A DNA stretch of 64,000 bases from Utricularia gibba (lineage: Eukaryota; Streptophyta; Magnoliopsida; Lamiales; Lentibulariaceae): assembly GCA_002189035.1 (NCBI GenBank), contig NEEC01000014.1, positions 1,800,501 to 1,864,500 on the forward strand, given 5' to 3'. The notes under the pieces were generated by a model. The model saw nothing but the letters and a program-made list of their open reading frames with translations. It had not been told where the DNA came from and made no database searches. Every line of letters starts with the position of its first letter. The first letter of the stretch is position 1. Positions 50,204 to 64,000 of this stretch are shown here, piece after piece. Both the position numbers and the translations under genes were made by a program.

Positions 50204-50336
50204 TGACAACGATACCAGGAATGCTCTCCAGATAACTCCTCGGAAAGTTATTTGCCATTGAACAAAAAAAAAAAAAAAAACTCAGAAAATCATATTTTCC
50301 TTTATTAAAATAAAAGACATCATTTGATTCGTTAAT

Positions 50337-50357
50337 TGGGCCTTGGCCCATTGGGCC
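50337..50357. promoter_or_regulatory. Triple Site II (TGGGCC) cluster between L-GalDH and PIP
   Basis: TGGGCC at 50337-50342, GGCCCA at 50345-50350 and TGGGCC at 50352-50357 form an alternating, partly palindromic array within 21 bases. A further GGCCC lies near 50420. Such Site II elements bind TCP factors and drive housekeeping genes in dividing cells. The position between two head-to-head genes suggests a shared bidirectional promoter. Confidence 0.55.
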
Positions 50358-50586
50358 ACCTGTCCGGTAGTTTTATTGAGTTTAATTTAATGTAATTATC
50401 CGCCTCGGGTGGTGTGTTTGGCCCGTGGACCGTTGGTAATTGGCGGCAGTTCAGAGTCCAATCACAACACTCTGTTCTCTCCGCTGTCCTTCTCCGAATC
50501 CATTTACAGATACGATTTTGATTGTTTGCCTTGTATAATTGCAATCCGCATTGCTGTACGATCGTCTGCAACTCGGAGAAGAGGAA

Positions 50587-52422
<1,836 letters not shown>

Positions 52423-52912
52423 ATAGATAAGTGGTCATTCAATCTGTTTCTTGCTCCTTCATTTGTGCGTGGATTGGAACAACATAAACTTTATGTTTCT
52501 GATCCATTTCTTTGCTATCATAATGGAATAAAGGTTTAGGGTCACAAATCATCCCCTGCCTTTGTTACAGCATAATGTTGTGTGACATGAAGTACTCCTC
52601 ATGGATGTAAGTAACGACTGGCAAGGAGGAAGTGCTTGGTAAATAATGGTTGAATAAATGTAATCTTAGCTGTTTGGGCTTCTGAGGGGCCTTCTTGGCA
52701 CATTCATGTGGTGGAAATTTGACTCTCTGGTACCATCGTGTCTCCGAAAACCAGTAGCTGTTTTTTGAGGTGGGCGTAGTTCCCAGGTTTTAGATGAGTT
52801 TTCATGGATTGTGTCGAGTTTTTGACCTGGAATCAAGTAAGACGTCATTTTCTTCATTGGTGAAACCAACCTGCAAATGTGTAGGCGAAAGATTAGAATG
52901 ATCACAGCCTAT
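52423..52912. other. Convergent 3' region
   Basis: Between the stop codons of PIP (+) and the uncharacterised gene (-). Small frames here carry no signal. Confidence 0.55.
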
Positions 52913-55342
52913 TCAGATATTCTTTACTAATTCATAAAAGCGCTTGGCGAACCTTTGAATCCTTGTGGAACCTTTTTCAAGAGGTGGCGTAGTTGCTTTC
53001 TTGAACGTGTCTAGCCTTTGCATTGCATTATTTCCTTGAGAAGTCGTAGGTTTTGAGGCCGGGTGTTTGCTTGCCTCTGTCTTTTTTAGCTCTTTCTGCA
53101 CAACAATCACCACCTTTCTTACCTGCGTCTTTTCAACACTTCGGAATCAAAGACAGCCACGTACCTGAACTTCATTCTGTTTCATAACAGGCTTCACGGC
53201 TAATGTGCTCAAGTTCACAGCACATGCCTTTGCAGTATCAATGCAGTTAACTTTCTTCTCTGCGTTGGCTTCCCTGAGAACGCTTCTCTCCTGAAAATGT
53301 AAAAGAAGATATCATATATTGTTTCTTCGTGATTCAGAATTTATCCATGTGTACTTACATCTGTTCTCAGCCTGAAAGGCTTTGGGTTTGTGGTGTTCTT
53401 TCTTTTTAACTTGACTTCCTCCACCACCTGTTCATGAAAGAGCGAGGATTTTGAACACTTGACATTCGAACACCCCAATTCAGAGTCATTTCTAGATCCA
53501 TAATAACAAATACATACCTTTTGGACGTTATCACTCTTGTGAAGAATGCCTAAAATTTTTCTCTTAGTTTGATCCAAGTCCGTACCCGCACATCTGCAGC
53601 AGGTACAGTTCTGGTCAGTCCCAAATTCGTGTGAACACGGTAATAGAAGAAATAAAAGAGGGCATTCGTGCTCTAACCTATTAAGCTCAGAAGCACTAGC
53701 ATTCTCTTTGTCATCATCATTGACATTTTCAGTGGCAGTACTTGGATCATCATTATAGGAGTTCTTCCCTTGCTCTAACCTATTAAGCTCAGAAGCACTA
53801 CCATTCTCTTTGTCATCATCATTGGCATTTTTCGTGGCAGTACTTGGATCACCATTATAGGAGTTCTTCCCTTCTGAAGTATCTTCCACTCCACCATTTT
53901 CTCTCTCAAAGACATTTTTCTCATCTCTCTGCATGTCCTGTGGTAAGGACAGTTCTGAACTCCCTGCCGAAGATTGCACGTTGGAGTGTTCACAAGTGTG
54001 TTCTTGTAGCCCCTGATCCACGCATTGATCCAAAGGCCGTGAAACATCTTTTTTCTTCAAGCTGCTGGCATCATTTGCCACAAGGCTTATTGGTAATTTG
54101 GCTGCATCTTTTTTCGCTTTCCTAATTTTAGCTAGCCGTTGTTCCTGCTTCAGCTTCCCCTTCGTCTTTGAATTGCTCAACCTCCTTGATCTTGATGAAG
54201 AATCCTTACTCACATCCTTGCATGACTTGGTAGAGATCTCCATCTTTTTCATTGTTTCTAACAAATTGGGTACTGGACTCTTCAGTTTACAAGACATCTT
54301 CACTTCTTCTTCTTTCTTTTGAGTCTTAGGAAACAGAGCCTTCGCCACAATTCCACTTTCCGGAACATGAACACTACGAGGTTTATGATTCTGAACACTT
54401 CTGAAAGAAGCTTGTTGCGCGCAGTTTTTATTTCTTGGAGTAGATAGATACTTCGCAGCAACCACTCTACACTTGTTTACAGGTGTAGACTTCGGATTCA
54501 CCTCCTTTTTCTGTTCTTCCGATCTCTTCATCGGAATCGTCGTCAAGCTCAGAGATTTTGGCTTGGACGGTTTTGGAGGAGCAGAAAGAGGACATTTTAG
54601 AGGTGTCCTGAAGAAAAAAGCAGAGTTACAATTTTTCAAGATCGAACTATTCCAGCTTAACAAGGAAGAATTACACACCTAGAAGTCTTTCTTTCAAGTG
54701 CTTTTCGAAGCTTCATATAGGGACTTCTAGCAGCTGTGACCTGTAAGAAGAAATTCAGTACCAAAACCAAAAAAAGGAATCATTCTTCAGCTGAAACATG
54801 GAGAAAATTTTGAGGATAACCCTGAGTACGAATCTCTTGTAAATTTCTTCAGAATCCATTTCTTCCTCATGCTTTTGGTCACATCCTGAAACATAGCAGC
54901 AGTATACAAGTACCGTAAGCATATATAAGCTCTTCCAAAATCTTATTGATAGAAAATGAACTAATAAGACATCCAGCGATTCAAAGAGATCAGAAAAACC
55001 CGATTGGGCAAGACAACCGAGATCCCTCCAATTCACAACAGAACCAAAAAAAAAAAAAATGCAACATATCTACAACCCAGCGCAAGGAGAATATCACTTT
55101 TACACCGTCGAATATTACACAAGAAGAGTTTAGCAATAAGACTAACCGACACGAAAGCAAAACCAGTAGCGGTCATCAGGCCGGTAACGCTCAAGCGAAG
55201 TGAAATCAACAAACTTAGGAGCCTCGATTTCCTCATAAATTTCGGCATCTCTATCGTTGGAAAAAATAATCGGATCTCGATTTTCAGGAGGCGGAGAAGC
55301 ACCAGACGACAATCTGATCGAGTTTTCAGCAAACGCCTCCAT
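52913..55342 (-). CDS. Uncharacterised basic, Lys/Ser-rich plant protein
   Basis: Not recognised to a named family. Seven exons fit in frame: 55147-55342, 54821-54885, 54679-54740, 53518-54607, 53359-53427, 53165-53290, 52913-53122, giving 605 aa. The conserved-looking part is the N-terminus (EIYEEIEAPKFVDFTSLE, YRPDDRYWFCFRVGCDQKHE, EEIYKRFVLRVTAARSPYM, LRKALERKTSRTPLKCPL). The middle is low-complexity, rich in Lys, Ser and charged residues (KKMEISTKSCKDVSKDSS, QEQRLAKIRKAKKDAAKL), as in many nuclear or microtubule-associated proteins. It contains two tandem 34-residue units, SYN.DPSTAT.N..DDDKEN.SASELNRLE. The C-terminus ends in STRIQRFAKRFYELVKNI. Exon 4 is open throughout, but a Cys-rich part (HEFGTDQNCTCCRCAGTD) could be retained intron. 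Function unknown. Confidence 0.7.
53671..53874. repeat. 102-bp in-frame tandem duplication
   Basis: Two adjacent 102-base units, 53671-53772 and 53773-53874, differ at only a few positions. They lie within exon 4 of the uncharacterised gene, and the unit length (34 codons) keeps the frame. Confidence 0.9.
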
Positions 55343-58238
<2,896 letters not shown>

Positions 58239-58600
58239 TTTCGACTGCAGCGGCAGATCCTAGTTACAAGCAGTCACCGGTTACTATACCGGAGAACCCT
58301 AAAAACCCCAATTAAAGATTTCAATCTTGGGATTTTTCACCAACGGCATGGGACCCACCTATTAGGGGTTTTTGTAACGCCTTAAACCATCGCATTTAGA
58401 ATTCTTACTCTTCTAATCGAAGAAGAAAAGTCATCAAGATTCCCAGTGGAATTTTGCACTAGTACATGAATCAAATAAAGAACTAGAAGATCAAGTTGCA
58501 TTGCTTCGTGAATATGGAGACAGAAGTACAACGGCGGAGGAAAACTAAAATATCTACGTCTGAAACTAAAGACGATTCCAATTCGAGTGAGAATCCTAAA
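58239..58600. other. AGD2 promoter / H3.1 3' region
   Basis: It holds the 5' leader of AGD2 and the 3' UTR of the histone gene. ACCCTAAAAACCCC near 58297-58310 is telo-box-like. No gene is seen. Confidence 0.5.
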
Positions 58601-59161
<561 letters not shown>

Positions 59162-59253
59162 CTAATCGATGGTCCCAATCTCTCGAACGGGTGGATCCAA
59201 GTGATTCGATGAAATCGTTTTCGACGCTCCTTATTCTTTGGGTTTTCTAGCGG

Positions 59254-59271
59254 CGCGGATTGCTGACGTGG
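59254..59271 (-). promoter_or_regulatory. Type I plant histone promoter element
   Basis: The plus strand reads CGCGGATTGCTGACGTGG. Its complement, CCACGTCAGCAATCCGCG, matches the composite hexamer/octamer Type I element CCACGTCANCGATCCGCG of plant histone promoters at all but one fixed position. It lies about 240 bases upstream of the H3.1 start, in direct orientation. Confidence 0.7.
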
Positions 59272-59280
59272 CACGGTAAA

Positions 59281-59331
59281 TCATTCTAGTGGGCTAAGCT
59301 CCTTATTCTTCGGCTTAGCCCACTAGAATGA
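59281..59331. repeat. Perfect 19-bp inverted repeat (hairpin) between H3.1 and TBL12
   Basis: Arm tcattctagtgggctaagc at 59281-59299, a 13-base spacer, and its exact reverse complement at 59313-59331. Each arm carries a TGGGCT Site II core, and GGCCCA follows at 59334-59339. The spacer sequence gctccttattctt also occurs 72 bases earlier near 59226. Confidence 0.9.
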
Positions 59332-59405
59332 AAGGCCCAAATTAGAGCTCATCGCGTTGCCCCTTTACGCTAACATGCGCCGGGTCCTAAGCATCGTCGA
59401 GCTCT

Positions 59406-61401
59406 ATGGCTACCAGTTTGTTCACACACGGCAGGAAGAAGCTCGGAGCTCCGGTTTCTTCGCGCCTTCTGCTGTTTCTTGCCTGCTTTATTTTTCTTGC
59501 CCTTTTCTTCTCCTTCCTAAGAGTTGATTACGGACCTTCTGTCATAACAAACACTGCTGTGTCGGAGTTTGTTGATGCCTACTGCAATTTCTCAGATGGA
59601 AGATGGGTTCGTGATCCTTCGATCCGATCTCCGCGGCGGTACGACCACACATGTAAGGAGATATTTAAAGGCTGGAATTGCATTGCGGCTGGAAAATCCA
59701 ATGCAATTGATATTCTGAAGTGGCGGTGGCAGCCCCATGGCTGCGACCTTCCACAATTCGATCCTAAGCGATTCCTAGATAATTTTCGGAGTAAGAGTAT
59801 CGGTAAGTTTATAGAATTGAACAGAATGCGAGCATAAGATCATCAAGTGAAATGCCGTGATGCACATTTCAGAGTGTGATTGTAAAATGTAGGTGCTTTT
59901 AACATTGAACAAGAGGGTTTAAATGTTCTACAGAGATTTACTTGTCCATAAAAATTTGCTATTGGAAGAAGATTTTCCTTGTAAAGAAAAGTTAGGGACT
60001 TGCGATTAAGCTAGGGAATTCCACGTTGCAGGATTTGTCGGGGACTCTCTGAACAGAAACATGTATGTTGCTCTGTTTTGTGCTCTGAGACAAGTATCGA
60101 ATGAGGTCAAGAAGTGGCGCCCTGCAGGAGCTGATCGTGGTTATACATTCCTCAACTACAACCTCACCATTGCGTATCACCGCACAAATCTTCTCGCCCG
60201 TTATGGTAGGTAAGCTTAGGTTGATGATTCCTATTTGAGCTTATGTAGAAGACCTGAAAGTTACTTTTGCAACCCGGCATGTATTATCGATGCAGTGTGC
60301 CTTGAGCTGAATTGATAGTGGTTGTGCATTCCTGTTATTTTTATCTAGGTGGTTAGCCAGCAGTGATAATGGTCCGCTGGAGTCTCTTGGTTATAAGGAA
60401 GGATATCGAGTTGATGTTGATGTGCCCGATGGGTCTTGGAAAGAAGCTCCATTGTTCCACGATGTGCTCATCTTCAATACTGGACACTGGTGTGCAGTTT
60501 GATTAGTGTTCTATGCTTAGTAACTGATTTAAACTGGATACCAGTGACCTTGCCGTTTTTGGCGATGTGTCTGCTCTAATTGTTCCTGGCTCAATTCAAT
60601 GATTCAATAAAATGCAGATGGTTCCTATGTGAATCTACTATTCTATTCTTTTTTCTGCTGAATGGTGCATTTGTAGTCGTTGCTCCTGATTTTCATCCTC
60701 TTGACCTTGAAATAGGTGGTGGGCTCCTTCTAAGTTTGACCCTGTAAGATCACCCATGCTTTTCTATGAGAAGGATGCCCCTCTTATTCCTCCTGTTAGG
60801 CCTGATGCTGGTCTGGACATGGTATTACGGCACATGGTATGTTTCCTCTTAGGATTGTATGTCCAAATCGATCCATTGTTGAAAACTGGAAACCATGGAA
60901 CAAGGCTAACTGGTTTATTTGTTTAGTACAGACATCATATGTGGAGAACAACTTGCGACCGGGTGCCATTCTTTTCTTCAGGACCCAATCTCCAAGACAC
61001 TTTGAAGGAGGTGACTGGGACCAGGGCGGATCTTGCTCCCGTATCCAGCCTCTATCAACACATGAAGTAAGCTCTTCATTCCCTGATTTTATCACATTCC
61101 ATGAGTTAGCTGCACAATCTCTGCTTGCCTCCAGGTAGAAGAATTTTTCTCGGTTAGGCTCAACAGAACGAATGTTGAGACACGGCTTGTAAACGACCAC
61201 ATATTCAAGGCACTTAAAGTTACCAAGGCGTTCCATATGCTTGACATAACTCAGATGAGCGAGTTCAGAGCGGACGCACATCCTTCCTCTTCTGGTGGGA
61301 AGAAACATGACGATTGCATGCACTGGTGTTTACCAGGTCTCACTGATACTTGGAATGACCTGCTCATTGCACAACTGAACTCCATTACCACTCAAAAATG
61401 A
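59406..61401 (+). CDS. TBL12: Trichome birefringence-like protein (TBL12/13 type, PMR5/DUF231)
   Basis: Golgi type II membrane protein of the wall-polysaccharide O-acetyltransferase family. Six exons: 59406-59802, 60032-60209, 60349-60489, 60716-60836, 60932-61066, 61135-61401, giving 412 aa with consistent phases and no breaks. One N-terminal membrane anchor ([18 protein letters not shown]) precedes the Cys-rich TBL domain ([28 protein letters not shown]). The GDS esterase-like motif is [16 protein letters not shown]. The C-terminal DxxH motif is [18 protein letters not shown]. Active Ser, Asp and His are present. The TBL12 name is supported by the neighbouring PGM-like, FAAH and SPNS2 genes; TBL13 is the alternative. 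Confidence 0.9.
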
Positions 61402-61893
61402 TGCCTTTTTCCCATCTCTTGGTTGCTCCAAGGTACTTTGGATGCTTTTGTGCATACCTTTCAACAACCTTTTCAATGGCAAGGTTCCTTTTTCCTTTCA
61501 AGTGTAGTAGTGGTAGCTTTCCTTGACACTTGGTCACCTTCATGGTTCATTAATGCCTATTTTTTGCATGTGCAGATTCACCATCACAAAAAGAGCAACT
61601 TTTTCCTCCTGTTTCAATCTTGTTTTGAAAAAATGGAGTGGAAATCACAGATCATGATCGATCCCAAATCACAGGCCTGAGTTTCATTTTCGTAAGAATC
61701 AATCATCTGAAAACTGTATGTTCGTAGGTCACACCGTGGAACTTTCTACAGACAGAACCGGTGTTCATTACCACCTAAAAGGAATGACTGTAGAAGAAGA
61801 TGCCAGGCTACATAAAAAGAAAGCGCCTGCGATGCCAAAACTGAAAAAAATCAACAATCCAATGCAAGGTCCCAATACTTGGGTTTTGTGGTA
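61402..61893. other. Convergent 3' region, TBL12 / DUF1005
   Basis: 3' UTRs of two convergent genes. Small frames on the plus strand do not match any family. Confidence 0.55.
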
Positions 61894-63316
61894 CTACGCC
61901 GCCTGTTGCCGGAGTTCTTTTCTGAGACTTCGAGAGAACGGGCCGCAGGCATCGACGCTGAGATCAAGCGCAGCTGAAAGGGCCACGAAGGCTGCCGCAT
62001 CCTCCGTGCAGCTCACGTGCTGTGCACCCACTTCAACTTCCGGTTTACTGCATTTGCCGTCGCCGCCGACGGTCGACGACATGACGAATCCCCGTAAAGT
62101 AGGTGCCCCACGATCCAGACCCCGAGGCCGACCCCAAATCCGAACTGGAGCCCGAACCCGAAGACGACCCGAAATCGAAGCTACCATTGGGACTCGTCAT
62201 CAAACTTGGCCCGGTGGTGATGTCTACGCTGAACTTCCCACCGGATTTCGCGTCGATGGTGGAACTCGCGAGAGAGATAGTGTCCACGCCTCCTCCGTCG
62301 GGGATAAGATCGAAGCGGTAACCGAGGGAGTTACGGCCAATGCCGCGGCGCTCTCGCCACGCCTCGAGCCGAGCCCATGGCTTCCAGGTGCCGTGGCCTG
62401 GCCGGAGAATGAGCCACGCCCCTGGATTAGATTTTGTCACACAGTCGGAGCCTTCGGAAGGCACAAACGGCGTAAGAATCGATGCTGCCGCCACCGGAGA
62501 ACCAGAGAGGTCGTGGATAGTTATGGACCACCCTTTTCGCTCTTTCAAAGGCTTTTGTTGTTCTTCCCCAATCGGCGAACGGAAACAGCTAACCACCGAC
62601 GAAGTACTCGGCTCCGACGCGGGAGATCTGAAAGCCACAGTGTCTAAATTTCAGCTGGAGTTCGAAATTCAAATTCTACTTTGAGAATCTCACAGGATAT
62701 TATTCGATTTACCTGGATCTGGAACCCCATTCTCCCGAATTTCTGAATGCGAACTTGCAACTGAAAACCGGCTGCTGCACATTCCCATTGACCTGAAAAA
62801 CCTGGGGGCTGCACTCCGGCTCGCCGTCGAAACGAAACACAAATCTGGGGTCCGGCTCCGCCCTAACAGTGAGATGAAGCTTGGAACCCGACCCGCCAAA
62901 AGCGACCCACCCGTTCTGAATCACGGTCGCCTTGTTAATCCCCCAATTCTCCATAACATTCTTCAAGTCCAACTGCACGACAACGCAGCCGATAAGCCTC
63001 CCCCTCCTGAAACCGCCGCATCCGAGGCTACTCCCCCTACGCGAATATCAATCTTCAACTCGGAACGAGCCTTGCCTGACTTCTCGATAAGCCTCTCCAC
63101 CTCCGCCTTGCTCAACGAAAAACAGACGTGAACCCTATTCTCCACGACAGCCTCACCGCCTGCAGCGACAACCTTGATGTCAGAGATCTGCGACGGAATC
63201 CCCCGGAGCTTGAACCTACAGTAGAATGCCGAAGACGAAGAGAGCCGCGACGGCGTCTCCGGCAGCGTCAACGCCAAATTCCCGACAAGGAACCGCACGA
63301 AGGGACAGGGATCCAT
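61894..63316 (-). CDS. DUF1005 protein, three inferred one-base deletions
   Basis: Plant-specific protein of unknown function (family of At1g10020, At4g29310, At5g17640). Two exons: 62713-63316 and 61894-62627, joined AG|A. The N-terminus is the invariant MDPCPFVRFLVGNLAL. Other conserved blocks: VIQNGWVAFGG, RAEPDPRFVFRFDGEPECSP, QVFQVNGNVQQPVFSCKFAF, KERKGWSITIHDLSGSPVAA, NPGAWLILRPGHGTWKPWA, RLEAWRERRG, GKCSKPEVEVGAQHVSCTED and AAAFVALSAALDLSVDAC. The frame breaks at the C-run 63000-63004 (SGG to RLIGC) and again around 62090-62098. There two restored bases give YFYRGFVMSS, the expected sequence, in place of an early stop after RRRRRQMQ. Blocks before and after each break are fully conserved. 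Confidence 0.85.
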
Positions 63317-64000
63317 TCTCGCGGGAAAGCAAAACAGCAGCGAAAAGGTCGTCCTAGTTTCACTTTAGGGCACGACGCCGGCGGCCTCAAAACGATTGAA
63401 TCTCGGACTCCACCAACAACGAAACGGCTGTACGTATGCTACGTATAAAACCATGTCGTATAGGTGGGGGCCCCACCAAGGCGGTGGCCAGGCTGGATCA
63501 AGGTGGGCTTCTTGAGAACGTGCGTACCCAACTGAGCTGGTTCTGGTCTTTTATTTTATTTTCCCCCAAACAAATAAATAATATTATTCCCAATTAAAAA
63601 ACACACACACCGAAGGGGAATCTTCGGGGATGAGTGGACCCCATCGACAGCTGTAATCTGATCATGAACCGTTGGAGGCCAACCTCATCAACATTGAATT
63701 GAATTGTATTGTATTGTGTTCCTGGATGGGGCCCCCACCCCAACCCCCAGTTAGCTCTTTTTTTTTTTCTTTTTTTTCGCCTTCGATAAAAAAAATTGTC
63801 GGAAAATGAAAAATTGGTTTATACTTTATACGTTGTGAATGAATTACTACCACCTTTTTATAGTTGGTTCGTGGTAACGGAAAGAGCAGAAGATGAGACA
63901 TGTAAAAAGGGGGGAGTCGTTGTTCGGAAATGGGGAGGTGGTCCGGGGTGTCCGAGCCGCCCGTGCAATCAACGTCCGCCCAATTTGAACTCTCAAATCG
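63317..64000. other. DUF1005 promoter and window end, no gene seen
   Basis: Leader and promoter of the DUF1005 gene, then low-complexity A/T and T-rich tracts (63747-63772). The open frame at 63662-63901 (-) has no family signal. Confidence 0.5.

Noticed and set aside
61718-62647. 309-aa open frame on the plus strand
   Set aside because: It is antisense to the conserved DUF1005 exon; its length comes from GC-rich codon bias and it resembles no family.

Overview
The window is nuclear DNA of a flowering plant. Most genes are split by short GT-AG introns with plant-type AT-rich gaps between them, and the encoded families are plant-specific or plastid-linked: EXECUTER, RING-H2 ATL, TBL/PMR5, DUF1005, EXORDIUM, classical AGP, L-galactose dehydrogenase and LL-diaminopimelate aminotransferase. 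The species cannot be fixed from sequence alone. No rRNA, tRNA, CRISPR or intact transposon was found.

Layout. 1-14 kb: SCPL45-type carboxypeptidase (+), a rhomboid-like UBA protein (-) divergent from a mitochondrial-type PPR gene (+), a uL18-family ribosomal protein (+), and the G-patch spliceosome factor NTR1/STIPL1 (-). 14-26 kb: a small EF-hand-annotated membrane protein, three intronless genes (EXORDIUM-like, AGP, ATL RING-H2) and EXECUTER1, all (+). 26-34 kb: four (-) genes: a tiny OSR/ARGOS-like membrane protein, a gamma-glutamyl peptidase, a GTD-binding (DUF593) protein and the oligopeptide transporter OPT4. 34.8-36.3 kb: the decayed remains of a DNA polymerase V/MYBBP1A-like gene. 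36.8-48.2 kb: FAAH (+), a phosphoglycerate-mutase-like gene (-) and spinster-type transporter SPNS2 (+). 48.6-64 kb: L-galactose dehydrogenase (-), proline iminopeptidase (+), an uncharacterised basic protein (-), LL-DAP aminotransferase (-), replication-type histone H3.1 (-), TBL12-like O-acetyltransferase (+) and a DUF1005 gene (-).

Several neighbours match two Arabidopsis chromosome blocks as I recall them: OPT4, POL5, FAAH, PGM-like, TBL12 and SPNS2 on chromosome 5 (At5g64410-64500), and EX1, L-GalDH and AGD2 on chromosome 4 (At4g33630-33680). Here they are interleaved in one stretch, which suggests the pre-duplication order.

A second window-wide pattern is technical. Seven otherwise well-conserved genes carry ten inferred one-base deletions, nearly all in short homopolymers. 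Intron phases and conserved protein sequence resume exactly one base later. These look more like residual assembly errors than true pseudogenes. The POL5 relic, with in-frame stops and missing exons, does look like real decay. I did not find a convincing new multi-gene system. The most novel candidates are a 42-codon micro-ORF in the leader of the rhomboid-like gene, a 66-residue OSR-like gene with its own TATA box, and a 19-bp perfect hairpin in the H3.1/TBL12 promoter.
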